From NCBI RefSeq assembly GCF_000024005.1, contig NC_013132.1, positions 8,860,001 through 8,924,000 on the forward strand: a stretch of DNA of 64,000 nucleotides. Reading direction: 5' to 3'. This document shows, piece by piece, positions 8,962-17,375 of this stretch (position 1 is its first letter; every line of letters starts with the position of its first letter). Under the pieces are notes generated by a model. The model was not told where the DNA came from. It searched no databases and saw only the letters and a list, made by a program, of their open reading frames with translations. Made by a program: the position numbers and the translations under genes. This stretch comes from Chitinophaga pinensis DSM 2588 (GTDB lineage: Bacteria > Bacteroidota > Bacteroidia > Chitinophagales > Chitinophagaceae).

Positions 8962-9468
8962 ATGAAATTGGCTGAAGCAAAAGCACAGTTTATACAAAGC
9001 TGGGGATCACTGGGCGCGCAGTGGGGCATTAACCGCACTATGGCACAGATCCATGCCTTGCTCATGATCATGCCTGATCCGCTGAGTGCTGATGAGATCA
9101 TGGCAGAACTGAACATTTCCAGGGGTAATACCAATATGAATGTGCGGGAACTGATCAACTGGGGCCTGGTGGATCGTGTATTGATTCCAGGTGAACGTAA
9201 AGAGTATTTTAGTGCAGAGAAAGACATCTGGAAGGTGGCAACGGAGATCGCCCGTGAAAGAAAACGCCGTGAGCTGGAACCGATCATCAAAACACTGAAT
9301 CAGTTACAGGAAGTGGAAGGAGATGCGAAAGATAAACATGTAAAGGCTTTCAAGGATTCAATCCAAAACCTCAACAAGTTTGCGCACCAGACTGACAGGG
9401 CGATCAACTCCTTTGTAAAGGCAGAAGAAAGCTGGTTCTACGGTACATTGATGAAACTTTTTAAGTAA
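8962..9468 (+). CDS. GbsR/MarR-type winged-helix transcriptional regulator
   Basis: This 168-residue DNA-binding protein has an N-terminal winged helix: MIMPDPLSADEIMAELNISRGNTNMNVRELINWGLV is the helix-turn-helix with recognition helix and start of the wing (about 33-70). A C-terminal helical, probably dimerising, region follows (about 85-160, rich in Arg/Lys/Glu). This is the layout of the GbsR subgroup of MarR-like regulators. An unusually strong Shine-Dalgarno-like GGAGG precedes the ATG by about 7-8 nt, rare in this phylum. Its promoter overlaps a dyad that is repeated before the downstream gene, so autoregulation and joint control of that gene are likely. The effector is unknown. Confidence 0.88.
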   Translation: MKLAEAKAQFIQSWGSLGAQWGINRTMAQIHALLMIMPDPLSADEIMAELNISRGNTNMNVRELINWGLVDRVLIPGERKEYFSAEKDIWKVATEIARERKRRELEPIIKTLNQLQEVEGDAKDKHVKAFKDSIQNLNKFAHQTDRAINSFVKAEESWFYGTLMKLFK

Positions 9469-9498
9469 TATTTTTTTACTTACATGTTTCAATTTTTA

Positions 9499-9526
9499 TT
9501 GAAAGTTCGAAAATAACATTAACCTG
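9499..9526 (+). promoter_or_regulatory. Second copy of the TTGAA-AG-TTCRA promoter dyad
   Basis: TTGAAAGTTCGA (9499-9510) followed by ATAACAT repeats the sequence at 8907-8924. A weak -7 candidate, TAACCTG, lies about 9 nt further on. It ends a few bases before the ATG at 9533. The match suggests that this gene and the regulator upstream of it are controlled together. Confidence 0.55.
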
Positions 9527-9532
9527 ATTACC

Positions 9533-10477
9533 ATGAAAAATAAAAAAATCGTCATTGCAGCAGGGACTGGCTTTATCGGGACTGGTCTGATTGATTACTT
9601 TGGCAATGATAACGACATTGTGATATTGACCCGTCACCCGAAACACGACACGCAGCGGCTTACTTATGTACAGTGGGATGGTAAAACACTGGATACCTGG
9701 TCCGGTTACCTGGAGCACGCGGATCTGCTGATTAATCTGGCAGGGAAAAGTGTTAACTGCCGTTATACGGAAGAGAACAAGAAAGAAATATTTGATAGCA
9801 GGATCAATGCCACTGAGGTACTGGGAGCGGCTATCAGCACTTTACAGCACCCGCCTGCCTTGTGGATCAATGCGGGATCTGCCACAATTTACCGGCACGC
9901 AGAAGACAGACCCATGGATGAATTCACCGGTGAGATAGCAGATGATTTTTCTGTACAGGTCTGTAAACGTTGGGAGGCGGCTTTTAATGAAACAAAAACA
10001 CCGCATACCCGGAAGGCCATACTGCGTATAGCCATCACGATCGGTCAACAGGGAGGCGTCATGGTACCTTTTATGAACCTCATGAAATTCGGACTGGGTG
10101 GCTATCAGGGTTCCGGTCACCAGAAATTCAGCTGGGTGCATATCGATGATATCTGCGGCATGATGGAATGGCTGTATGAGCATCCGGAGCTGGATGGGAC
10201 ATTCAACTGTAGTGCCCCCCATCCTGTTACCAACAGGGAGTTTATGCGCGCATTGCGGAAGGCAGCCGGTCATTTTTTCGGTTTGCCGACCTATGCCTGG
10301 ATGCTGAAAATAGGCGCCAAAGTCATTGGTACAGAAGCGGAATTACTGTTAAAAAGCCGCTGGGTATTGCCTACACGGGCATTACAGGCAGGTTTTGTGT
10401 TCAGGTATCCTGAACTTCAGCCTGCCATGAAACAGATTATCGGGAAACTGCCAAGGCGGCGGTATCACCTGGTATAA
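9533..10477 (+). CDS. TIGR01777 family (DUF1731) SDR-type epimerase-like protein
   Basis: This 314-residue cytosolic protein opens with an extended SDR Rossmann motif, AAGTGFIGTGLI (about 9-20), for NAD(P) binding. The middle contains GQQGGVMVPFMNLMKFGLGG and FSWVHIDDICGMMEWLYEHPELDGTFNCSAP, and a C-terminal DUF1731-like segment (ALLKSRWVLPTRALQAGFVFRYPEL) closes it. These are the hallmarks of the TIGR01777 family, often called YfcH or cell-division inhibitor SulA-like, whose substrate is not known. It sits behind the GbsR-type regulator with the same promoter dyad. A weak hairpin follows at 10513-10545. Confidence 0.9.
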   Translation: MKNKKIVIAAGTGFIGTGLIDYFGNDNDIVILTRHPKHDTQRLTYVQWDGKTLDTWSGYLEHADLLINLAGKSVNCRYTEENKKEIFDSRINATEVLGAAISTLQHPPALWINAGSATIYRHAEDRPMDEFTGEIADDFSVQVCKRWEAAFNETKTPHTRKAILRIAITIGQQGGVMVPFMNLMKFGLGGYQGSGHQKFSWVHIDDICGMMEWLYEHPELDGTFNCSAPHPVTNREFMRALRKAAGHFFGLPTYAWMLKIGAKVIGTEAELLLKSRWVLPTRALQAGFVFRYPELQPAMKQIIGKLPRRRYHLV

Positions 10478-10512
10478 ATGAGGATGGTTTAATGTTTGCT
10501 CTTACATAGGAA

Positions 10513-10545
10513 GCACCTGCCGGGTGTTTATACGCTGGTAGGTGC
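10513..10545 (+). terminator. Weak hairpin after the TIGR01777 gene
   Basis: GCACCTGCC and GGTAGGTGC pair over 9 bp with one G-U pair and a 15-nt loop. No T-tract follows, so termination here is uncertain. Confidence 0.35.
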
Positions 10546-10562
10546 ATTTAAATCTTACTACT

Positions 10563-10931
10563 ATGAGCGACAAGAAACTTACGGTTGTATTAGGGGCGTC
10601 TCCGAATCCGGAAAGATATAGTTATCTGGCAGTATCCAGACTGACAGCAAAGGGGCACCCGGTGCTGGCGATCGGCAACAGGGATGCCTTAATAGGTGCG
10701 ACGCCTGTTACAAAAGAGCACCCGGTAGTGCCGGATGTGGATACCGTTACCTTATATATGAATCCTGTGTTGCAGCGGGAATACTATGATTACATCCTAC
10801 AGCTGCATCCTAAACGTATTATTTTCAACCCGGGCACAGAGAATGACGAACTGGCTACATTAGCTACCAGCAAAGGTATAGAACCAGTTGAAGCGTGTAC
10901 GCTCGTGTTACTGACTACCGGCCAATATTAA
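10563..10931 (+). CDS. CoA-binding domain protein (YccU-like)
   Basis: This single-domain protein of 122 residues has a Rossmann-like CoA-binding fold. VVLGASPNPERYSYLAVSRL is the nucleotide-binding turn and helix, DTVTLYMNP the middle strand, and PKRIIFNPGTENDELATLA the conserved NPG-containing segment. Homologues such as YccU are about 120-140 residues and their role is not established. The ATG at 10563 is preferred over a GTG at 10542, which lies inside the preceding hairpin. A terminator follows. Confidence 0.9.
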   Translation: MSDKKLTVVLGASPNPERYSYLAVSRLTAKGHPVLAIGNRDALIGATPVTKEHPVVPDVDTVTLYMNPVLQREYYDYILQLHPKRIIFNPGTENDELATLATSKGIEPVEACTLVLLTTGQY

Positions 10932-10950
10932 TTCAAGGTAAACTTATAAC

Positions 10951-10989
10951 AGTTGAAGGCTGTCATAGACGGTCTTCAACTCCTCTTTT
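10951..10989 (+). terminator. Terminator after the CoA-binding gene
   Basis: AGTTGAAG...CTTCAACT form a stem (arms near 10951-10958 and 10974-10981), followed by CCTCTTTTC. The remaining bases to 11207 show no gene that I can support. Confidence 0.6.
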
Positions 10990-11207
10990 CAGTCCCTCCC
11001 CTGCTCTCCAACGGCGGTTTTCCCCTGCGTTTCCCCTTTCTCCACCGCCAACGCTCATTAATTCCCCCTGACTGTTACCTGAATCATGAGTTATTTTTTG
11101 TAAATTACTTATACAATAAGTTCTCCGCCAGCAAGGATTTAATACGACAGACCAGCTATTGTATTGTTTAACGACCACGCCTATTCACTCTAATCATATA
11201 TATTATC

Positions 11208-11681
11208 ATGAAATGGAGAAGATTCAACGGCGAACCGATTCAACTGCCTATTAAGGAAGAAGTGCGCCAGGCAATTATCCGGGAAACCGGCAAGGGCTTT
11301 CACCTAAAAGTATGCATAGGTACCGATTCACAGGTAAAAGGTCTGGAAACAGAATTTGCCACTGTGATCGTTTTTCTGCGTGAAGGGCATGGAGGTTTCA
11401 TGTTTATCCACAATGAAAAAACACGCGATGCTTACTCTATCAAAGAGCGTATGCTCATTGAAGTGGCGAAGAGCATTGAAATTGCCTACGAGCTGTGTGA
11501 CATGTTTACTGACTTTGATGTAGACATGGAGGTGCATGCTGACATCAACACAAATCCTCAGTTCAAGAGTAACCTGGCACTGCGTGAAGCAATGGGTTAT
11601 ATACTGGGAATGGGATTTGCCTTCAAGGCTAAACCAGATGCTTTTGCGAGCAGCTGTTGCGCTGATAAGGTGGTGAATTAA
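11208..11681 (+). CDS. YkuK family ribonuclease H-like protein
   Basis: The 157-residue protein matches the YkuK/DUF458 family, which has an RNase H-like fold. It contains VCIGTDSQV near residue 40 (the first acidic strand), VDMEVHADINTNP near 108 and GMGFAFKAKPDAFASSCCADK at the end; the Asp residues in these strands correspond to likely metal ligands. The biochemical role is unproven; Bacillus YkuK is linked to sporulation-era expression, but this organism makes no spores. It appears to be a single-gene unit. Confidence 0.9.
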   Translation: MKWRRFNGEPIQLPIKEEVRQAIIRETGKGFHLKVCIGTDSQVKGLETEFATVIVFLREGHGGFMFIHNEKTRDAYSIKERMLIEVAKSIEIAYELCDMFTDFDVDMEVHADINTNPQFKSNLALREAMGYILGMGFAFKAKPDAFASSCCADKVVN

Positions 11682-11819
11682 GCTATTGGCAGTTATCATT
11701 TATTCCACGCTTGCTGGATGCGCCCGCCGCCTCCAACAGGGAATTTTCCCCCTAATTTTCTGATTTCTCGATTTTTTTCCCTAATTTATAGTCAGTATAT
11801 TATTGAATACCTGTCCAAC

Positions 11820-12230
11820 ATGCGTACCTACACAACTGTCATACTACTGCTAGTATTAGTGCTTGCCAATTCCGCGTGCAAAAAAGAAACTATTTCAGAG
11901 AATTCCTCCCAGAAACTACAGGGCAGCTGGAGACTGCTTTATTCAAAAGCAGCCAGCGGAACGGATCAGATCAGGGAAGACAGCAGCAATCTTACCATCC
12001 TCAAATTTGATGGCAACAACATGTTGCGTTATAAACGCGACAGTCTGATTTCCCGGGAGACGTTTCTGATGGCGCTGAAAAGCGATCACCAGCCTTACCT
12101 GGTGGCAGACAGCGATCCCTGGAATCCAAAGATCTTCAGTTGCACCATTACAGGCAATGATACATTATCACTGTTATCTGTACATTCCAACGTACATGTC
12201 GGTCAGATATATGTAAGAGTAAGACCCTGA
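11820..12230 (+). CDS. Small lipoprotein, lipocalin-like
   Basis: This 136-residue protein has a lipoprotein-type signal peptide (MRTYTTVILLLVLVLANSAC): a hydrophobic core and a Cys at residue 20, though Asn at -3 makes the lipobox atypical. The mature part contains KLQGSWRLLYSK and LTILKFDGNNMLRYKRDSL, the opening strands of Bacteroidota lipocalin-like proteins that often begin LxGxW. The function is unknown. The ATG at 11820 is chosen because it places the signal peptide at the N-terminus. It converges on engB with only 16 nt between the stop codons. Confidence 0.75.
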   Translation: MRTYTTVILLLVLVLANSACKKETISENSSQKLQGSWRLLYSKAASGTDQIREDSSNLTILKFDGNNMLRYKRDSLISRETFLMALKSDHQPYLVADSDPWNPKIFSCTITGNDTLSLLSVHSNVHVGQIYVRVRP

Positions 12231-12246
12231 GCGGAGACGACTCAGA

Positions 12247-12855
12247 TTATACAATCGTCTTGTACTGCACATTATTTTCGTCAATAAATGACAGGATGGC
12301 GTCCCTGCCCATCTTCTTCACCGTGCTGGTCACAAAGTGAGCCGGCAGGAATTCCCATGTTTCCCGCAGTTTATTCAGAAATGCCTTGATATTACGGCTG
12401 GTTTCTGCCTGGGTGCTCTTATCCGCCTTGGTAAAGACCAGGGCAAAAGGGATCTGCCATTCGCCCAGCTGATTAATAAATTCGATATCCAGCTTCTGCG
12501 GCGTATGACGGCTATCTATCAATACAAATATATTTACCAGGTTTTCACGCTTACGGAGGTAGTTTTCGATCATCTGTTCCCATGATCTGCGCTGAGACTG
12601 ACTCACTTTTGCAAAACCATAGCCCGGCAAATCGACCAGGTACCAGGATCCGTTGATCAGAAAATGGTTGATCAGCTGAGTTTTACCAGGTGTGCCGGAG
12701 GTTTTTGCCAGCTTTTCATTGTTTGCCAGCATATTGATCAGGGAAGACTTGCCCACGTTGGATCGGCCTATAAAGGCATATTCCGGAAGGTTCGGAGTGG
12801 GACATTTCTGCCAGTCAACATTACTGATAAGATATTCTGCGCTTTTGATGATCAT
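12247..12855 (-). CDS. engB: Ribosome biogenesis GTP-binding protein EngB/YsxC
   Basis: This GTPase is needed for assembly of the large ribosomal subunit (202 residues, family-typical length). G1 is GRSNVGKS (30-37), the switch region SGTPGKTQLINHF follows, G3 is DLPGYGFA (75-82) and G4 is TKAD. The family signature PGYGFAKV is intact. It lies head-to-head with ubiE, with about 120 nt between the starts, so both promoters must be in that gap. Confidence 0.97.
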   Translation of the reverse strand: MIIKSAEYLISNVDWQKCPTPNLPEYAFIGRSNVGKSSLINMLANNEKLAKTSGTPGKTQLINHFLINGSWYLVDLPGYGFAKVSQSQRRSWEQMIENYLRKRENLVNIFVLIDSRHTPQKLDIEFINQLGEWQIPFALVFTKADKSTQAETSRNIKAFLNKLRETWEFLPAHFVTSTVKKMGRDAILSFIDENNVQYKTIV

Positions 12856-12961
12856 AATAGTTCAATCGATATTCAATGACCGTCAGATCATTGAGGTTTA
12901 GCGCAAAGTTCATGAAAATTTAGTTATTGCCCGCATTTCTCTGTTTCTACCTATTTTCTCC

Positions 12962-12969
12962 TAACTTTG
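12962..12969 (+). promoter_or_regulatory. -7 box TAACTTTG directly before ubiE
   Basis: TAACTTTG is a full TAnnTTTG match ending only 6 nt before the ATG at 12976, which implies a leaderless or nearly leaderless transcript. It also rules out the TTG at 12967 as a start. Confidence 0.55.
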
Positions 12970-12975
12970 CGCCCT

Positions 12976-13710
12976 ATGTCAGATAAGAAGATTGTACCAT
13001 TTGCCACATCAGCACTCAGCAAGAAGGAACAGGTAGCGACCATGTTCAACGACATCGCACACCGCTATGACTTTCTTAACCATTTTATGTCTTTAGGCAT
13101 TGATATTCAATGGCGTAAAAAGGCTTTAAAACAGCTGAAAACGTTACAGCCCAAAAAAATGCTGGATGTGGCGACAGGTACAGGGGACTTTGCCATCATG
13201 GCCAATAAAATGCTGCGTCCCGATTCTATCATTGGTATTGATATTTCTGAGGGAATGCTCTCCCACGGCCGTGAGAAGATCAATAAACTGGGTCTGAACG
13301 ATAAAATAACCCTTCAGCTGGGAGACAGTGAGACAATAAGTTTTCCTGATCAGGCGTTTGATGCAATAACGGTAGCATACGGTGTGCGCAACTTTGAGCA
13401 TCTGGAAAAGGGACTGTCAGAAATGTTGCGTGTACTTAAACCGGGTGGAAAACTGGTGATACTGGAATTTTCTAATCCAACAGTTTTCCCTATTAAACAA
13501 TTATATAATTTATATTTTCGTTATATTACACCTTTGATCGGAAAATGGATCGCTAAGAGTCAGGCAGCATATACATATCTGCCGGAATCCGTGAAAGCGT
13601 TTCCACAAGGTCAGGAAATGTGTAATATTTTAACTAATACCGGTTTCCAGGCAGTAACATGCAAAAAACTCACATTCGGCATCAGCTCTATTTATTGCGC
13701 GTCCCGCTAG
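12976..13710 (+). CDS. ubiE: Demethylmenaquinone methyltransferase
   Basis: This SAM-dependent C-methyltransferase (244 residues) carries out the last step of menaquinone synthesis. FNDIAHRYDFLNHFMSLGIDIQWR is the UbiE/MenG N-terminal signature. The SAM motif LDVATGTGDFA spans 63-73, and AVAYGVRNFEHLEKGL with LRVLKPGGKLVILEFS complete the fold. Menaquinone as the quinone is expected for Bacteroidota. Its 3' end overlaps porT by 52 nt in another frame, so the two are co-transcribed. Confidence 0.95.
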   Translation: MSDKKIVPFATSALSKKEQVATMFNDIAHRYDFLNHFMSLGIDIQWRKKALKQLKTLQPKKMLDVATGTGDFAIMANKMLRPDSIIGIDISEGMLSHGREKINKLGLNDKITLQLGDSETISFPDQAFDAITVAYGVRNFEHLEKGLSEMLRVLKPGGKLVILEFSNPTVFPIKQLYNLYFRYITPLIGKWIAKSQAAYTYLPESVKAFPQGQEMCNILTNTGFQAVTCKKLTFGISSIYCASR

Positions 13711-14384
13711 TACTTCTGATTATCCTATGGAATATGGCCGGCGTGAAAGCGCAGACCGTCATGAACATGGAAGAACATGATGCCAAGCCCTATTACTTCG
13801 GTATCACACTGGCCGGCAATAACTCTAACTTCAAATTGCTCCAGGACGAGATCTTCCTCAAACAGGATTCCATCATGGTAGCTGAACCACTGAAGACCTT
13901 TGGATTCAATCTGGGTCTGCTGGGCAACCTGCGTCTGAGTGAGAACTTTGATCTTCGCTTGAATCCGCAGTTATTATTCGCCTCCAAGAACCTCTACTAT
14001 AAGGAAAACTACCCGCAAAGGGAAACGACCAAAAACATTGAATCTATCCTGCTTAGCTTCCCGCTACAGGTAAAATTCAAATCTGACCGTATCGGCAACA
14101 TGCGCGTGTATACGATCGGTGGTCTGAAGTATGACTATGACCTGGCCTCTAATGCCCGCGCCCGTCGTGCAGAAGACCTGGTAAAGATCAGAAAAAGCGA
14201 TTTCGGGTATGAATTCGGAGCAGGATTTGAGTTTTATTTTCCCAGCTTTATCTTCTCTCCGGAGTTTAAAATCAGCAATGGTATAGGCAATGTACATGTA
14301 AAAGATGAACACCTGCGCTACTCCAATGTGATCGATAAACTGCAGTCCCATATGATCGTATTCTCCATTCACCTGGAAGGTTGA
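13659..14384 (+). CDS. porT: PorT family protein of the type IX secretion system
   Basis: The 241-residue protein has a signal peptide (hydrophobic LRVPLVLLIILW, cleavage near VKA-Q at about 32) and alternating beta-strand character through to a C-terminal strand ending in an aromatic/aliphatic pattern (MIVFSIHLEG), as expected for an outer-membrane barrel. The length and pattern (FGFNLGLLGNLRLSENFDLRLNPQLLF; FGYEFGAGFEFYFPSFIFSPEFKISNGIG) match PorT/SprT, about 245 residues in Porphyromonas. PorT is required for export of C-terminal-tagged proteins across the outer membrane. The start inside ubiE is chosen because a later ATG (13734) would remove the signal peptide. The DUF1501 protein at 35.9 kb is a likely client. 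Confidence 0.85.
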   Translation: MQKTHIRHQLYLLRVPLVLLIILWNMAGVKAQTVMNMEEHDAKPYYFGITLAGNNSNFKLLQDEIFLKQDSIMVAEPLKTFGFNLGLLGNLRLSENFDLRLNPQLLFASKNLYYKENYPQRETTKNIESILLSFPLQVKFKSDRIGNMRVYTIGGLKYDYDLASNARARRAEDLVKIRKSDFGYEFGAGFEFYFPSFIFSPEFKISNGIGNVHVKDEHLRYSNVIDKLQSHMIVFSIHLEG

Positions 14385-14391
14385 TTTCTCC

Positions 14392-14399
14392 TATCTTTG
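14392..14399 (+). promoter_or_regulatory. -7 box TATCTTTG directly before pyrC
   Basis: TATCTTTG ends 4 nt before the ATG at 14404 and begins 7 nt after the porT stop, implying an independent, probably leaderless pyrC transcript. Confidence 0.55.
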
Positions 14400-14403
14400 C
14401 GGG

Positions 14404-15750
14404 ATGCAAAACTACTTAATCCGCAATATATCAGTGGTCAACGAAGGGACCACCACTGTTCAGGACGTATATATACAGGATGGCCGTATCGCTAAGATAG
14501 CTCCGCAGATCACCGTCAGCGGTCAGTATACCGAGATCAACGGCGAAGGTAAACACCTCCTGCCCGGTGTGATCGATGACCAGGTACATTTCCGCGAACC
14601 AGGTCTCACGCATAAAGCGACCATCTACACGGAAGCACGCGCGGCTGTTGCCGGTGGTACCACCACTTTTATGGAAATGCCGAATACTAACCCGGCTGCA
14701 CTTACACAGGATTTACTGGAAGACAAATACAAAATAGCCGCACAGCATTCCCTGGCGAACTACTCTTTCTTCATGGGCGTTGCCAATGACAACGTAGATG
14801 AAGTATTGAGAACCAATGAGCGGAAGAATGATATATGCGGTGTTAAAATATTCATGGGTTCCTCTACCGGCAATATGCTCGTAGACAACTACATTACCCT
14901 GGAACGCATCTTCTCCGGCAGTGAACTGCTGATCGCTACTCACTGTGAAGACGAGAAGATCGTGAAAGCCAACATGGAGAAATACAAACAGGAAATAGGT
15001 GCTGATAATCTCACCGCAGCATATCACCCGATCATCCGTAATGAAGAAGCCTGCTTTGAATCTTCCCTGACAGCGATCCAGTTTGCAAAGAAATTCAATT
15101 CAAGACTGCATATCCTGCATATCACCACCGAGCGTGAATTACAGCTGTTCAGCAATATGCTGCCGCTGGCTGAGAAACGCATCACATCGGAAGTCTGCGT
15201 ACATCACCTGCACTTCTCTGCCGATGATTATGCCAAATACGGCAACCTGATCAAATGTAATCCTGCTATCAAGGCTGTACATAATAAACAGGCGCTCTGG
15301 AAAGGACTGCTGGACGACAGACTGGATATCATCGCTACCGACCACGCACCTCATACCTGGGAAGAGAAACACCAGCCTTATCTGCAGGCGCCATCAGGCG
15401 TACCATTGGTACAACATAGCTTACTGCTGATGCTGGAACATGTATCCCTGGGCAATATCACCCTGGAAAAAGTAGTGGAAAAGATGTGTCACGCACCCGC
15501 TATCTGTTTCCAGATCAAGGAAAGAGGCTACCTGCGTGAAGGTTACCACGCTGACTGTGTGATCGTAGATCTGCAACAGGCAACGATGGTAGATAAAAAG
15601 AACGTCTACTACAAATGTGGCTGGTCTCCGTTTGAAGAGCATACCTTCCCTGCAGCTGTGACTCATACATTTGTAAGTGGTCACCTGGCATATGAGAACG
15701 GTCAGTTCAACGAATCAGTAACAGGACAAAGATTGCAGTTCACCCGCTAG
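14404..15750 (+). CDS. pyrC: Dihydroorotase
   Basis: This amidohydrolase cyclises carbamoyl-aspartate to dihydroorotate in pyrimidine synthesis (448 residues). The metal-site strand reads DDQVHFREPG (58-67): the second His of the usual H-x-H is present (H62), but the first is Gln60. I recall the same DDQVH form in Bacteroides enzymes, so this looks like a lineage trait. Also seen are FMEMPNTNP, the GVKIFMGSSTG strand carrying the likely bridging lysine, LHILHITT, and IATDHAPHTWEEK with the catalytic Asp. It has its own promoter and a strong terminator. Confidence 0.93.
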   Translation: MQNYLIRNISVVNEGTTTVQDVYIQDGRIAKIAPQITVSGQYTEINGEGKHLLPGVIDDQVHFREPGLTHKATIYTEARAAVAGGTTTFMEMPNTNPAALTQDLLEDKYKIAAQHSLANYSFFMGVANDNVDEVLRTNERKNDICGVKIFMGSSTGNMLVDNYITLERIFSGSELLIATHCEDEKIVKANMEKYKQEIGADNLTAAYHPIIRNEEACFESSLTAIQFAKKFNSRLHILHITTERELQLFSNMLPLAEKRITSEVCVHHLHFSADDYAKYGNLIKCNPAIKAVHNKQALWKGLLDDRLDIIATDHAPHTWEEKHQPYLQAPSGVPLVQHSLLLMLEHVSLGNITLEKVVEKMCHAPAICFQIKERGYLREGYHADCVIVDLQQATMVDKKNVYYKCGWSPFEEHTFPAAVTHTFVSGHLAYENGQFNESVTGQRLQFTR

Positions 15751-15770
15751 TGCTGCACAACATACAAAAA

Positions 15771-15812
15771 GAAAATGCTCTTATCTGTTGACAGATAGGA
15801 GCATTTTCTTTT
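15771..15812 (+). terminator. Strong terminator after pyrC
   Basis: Arms of 18 nt (15771-15788 and 15791-15808, GAAAATGCTC.../...GAGCATTTTC) pair with one mismatch and run into TTTT. Confidence 0.85.
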
Positions 15813-15930
15813 ATCGCCTTACATTTATGGAAATACACCTGTTCTGCATCTCTCATATGAATCGGAACGGTACGCGTATGATACCAACGTTTCTTTCGAT
15901 TATACGTATATTCACTAAAAATACCTGTGC

Positions 15931-17262
15931 ATGGAACTGGACAAAACCACCTACTATGATCTCTCTATCTTTAACCGCGACGAAGAGTATTCGTTGTTTC
16001 ATAAACTGGACTTTACCACAACCACAGGTGGAAGGGAATATTTACGGCATTTGTATAGTACGCCACTGAAAGATATCGCATCCATAGAAGACAGGCAGCA
16101 TACCTTACAATTCATCCTTAAACAGGAAGACAGCTGGCCGGCCGATATCATCAGTAATGGTACAATCGTGGTGATGGAGAACTACCTGGAAGCACAGATC
16201 GAACCGATCTCCAATCCTTCAGGTGTAGGCCTGCTGGTGAGTTCCCTGCTGACAAAGACCATCTTTTCTCCGGATTATAGCTTTATAAAATTCTCCTTTA
16301 CCCAGCTGCTTAATCTGCTGAAAGGCTTCCGTCAGCTGGAAAAGAATTTCAATACCGAAGAGACGCCTAAAATACTGAAACTGCTGCTGGACAGGGCGCA
16401 CACCTTACTCTATCAACCTGAATTCAATGACATCGTTGCTGCCAGCGAAGCTGGTCCGGTTTCCTTTGTGAACATCTTACGACATGATCACTACATCCGT
16501 AAGAAACAACGTAAGCACATCTCAGAACTGCTGGACATCTACCGCAAACTGGACGCTTATTATGCAATGGCAAAAGCAGTACGACATTTCAATTTACAGT
16601 TCCCCACTTTTGAAGATACACCACATCCTTTTGTACAACTGGACGGCCTGTATCATATCATTCTGCCCAAGCCGGTAGCTTATGATATCACCATGAAGCC
16701 ACAGTCACATTTCCTGTTCCTCACCGGTGCAAACATGGCAGGAAAAACGACGTTTATCAAAGCAGTAGGCGTAGCCGTGTTCCTGTCACACATTGGTATG
16801 GGTGTGCCGGCAAAAAGTATGAAACTGAGCTTCTTTAACGGCATCTTCAGTAACATCCAGGTACAGGATAATATCTTCAAAGGAGAAAGCTATTTCTTCA
16901 ACGAAGTACAGCGTATCAAGAATACGATCATCAAGATCAACGATAGTAAAAAATGGCTGGTGCTGATCGACGAAATGTTCAAAGGAACGAATGTGGAAGA
17001 TGCGAAGAATTGTTCACTGGCAGTGGTAAATGGATTACTGAAGAGTACGAATTGCCTGTTTATCTTATCTACGCATTTGTATGAGATCGCAGACGAATTA
17101 CAAACAGCAGCGAATATACGGTTTAAGTATTTTGAGTCACAGGTAATAGATGATAACCTGTACTTCACTTATCAATTGAAAGATGGGGTGGCAAAGGAGA
17201 AGATCGGGTATCTGATATTGAAGAGGGAGAAGGTGTTGGATTTGTTGAGTCAGATAAAGTAA
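15931..17262 (+). CDS. MutS-family ATPase lacking the mismatch-recognition domain
   Basis: The 443-residue protein keeps only the core/lever helices (about 1-245) and the ABC-type ATPase of MutS. Walker A is GANMAGKTT (266-274), with FLSHIGMGVPA after it, a signature-like FFNEVQRI, Walker B LVLIDE (D347, E348) followed by MFKGTN, and the H-loop LSTHLYE. Full MutS is about 860 residues with mismatch-binding and connector domains at the N-terminus, both absent here, and there is no Smr domain as in MutS2. Such short MutS homologues are known in Bacteroidota; their role is unclear and need not be mismatch repair. Confidence 0.88.
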   Translation: MELDKTTYYDLSIFNRDEEYSLFHKLDFTTTTGGREYLRHLYSTPLKDIASIEDRQHTLQFILKQEDSWPADIISNGTIVVMENYLEAQIEPISNPSGVGLLVSSLLTKTIFSPDYSFIKFSFTQLLNLLKGFRQLEKNFNTEETPKILKLLLDRAHTLLYQPEFNDIVAASEAGPVSFVNILRHDHYIRKKQRKHISELLDIYRKLDAYYAMAKAVRHFNLQFPTFEDTPHPFVQLDGLYHIILPKPVAYDITMKPQSHFLFLTGANMAGKTTFIKAVGVAVFLSHIGMGVPAKSMKLSFFNGIFSNIQVQDNIFKGESYFFNEVQRIKNTIIKINDSKKWLVLIDEMFKGTNVEDAKNCSLAVVNGLLKSTNCLFILSTHLYEIADELQTAANIRFKYFESQVIDDNLYFTYQLKDGVAKEKIGYLILKREKVLDLLSQIK

Positions 17263-17297
17263 TCGATGTAATCTATCATTAAAGACACTATACATAT

Positions 17298-17337
17298 TAA
17301 AAGAGCTGCCAGAAAATCACTTTTCGGCAGCTCTTTA
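17298..17337. terminator. Bidirectional terminator between the mutS-like gene and the RHS operon
   Basis: AAAGAGCTGCC...GGCAGCTCTTT enclose GAAAA/TTTTC with a 4-nt loop. Two convergent transcription units meet here. Confidence 0.8.
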
Positions 17338-17375
17338 CATTCTACATCAATAATTTTTTTTCCATAAAAATCTAT

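Noticed and set aside
10953..11171. Possible small gene between the CoA-binding and YkuK-like genes
   Set aside because: It starts within the terminator stem, is low-complexity (Leu/Pro/Phe) and has no recognisable pattern.
14404..15750. DDQVH in dihydroorotase as a sign of an inactive PyrC paralogue
   Set aside because: I recall the same Gln in Bacteroides dihydroorotases and the other catalytic motifs are intact, so it looks like a lineage form and not decay.
15788..16069. Open frame overlapping the start of the MutS-like gene
   Set aside because: It begins inside the pyrC terminator and runs out of frame through clear MutS coding sequence.
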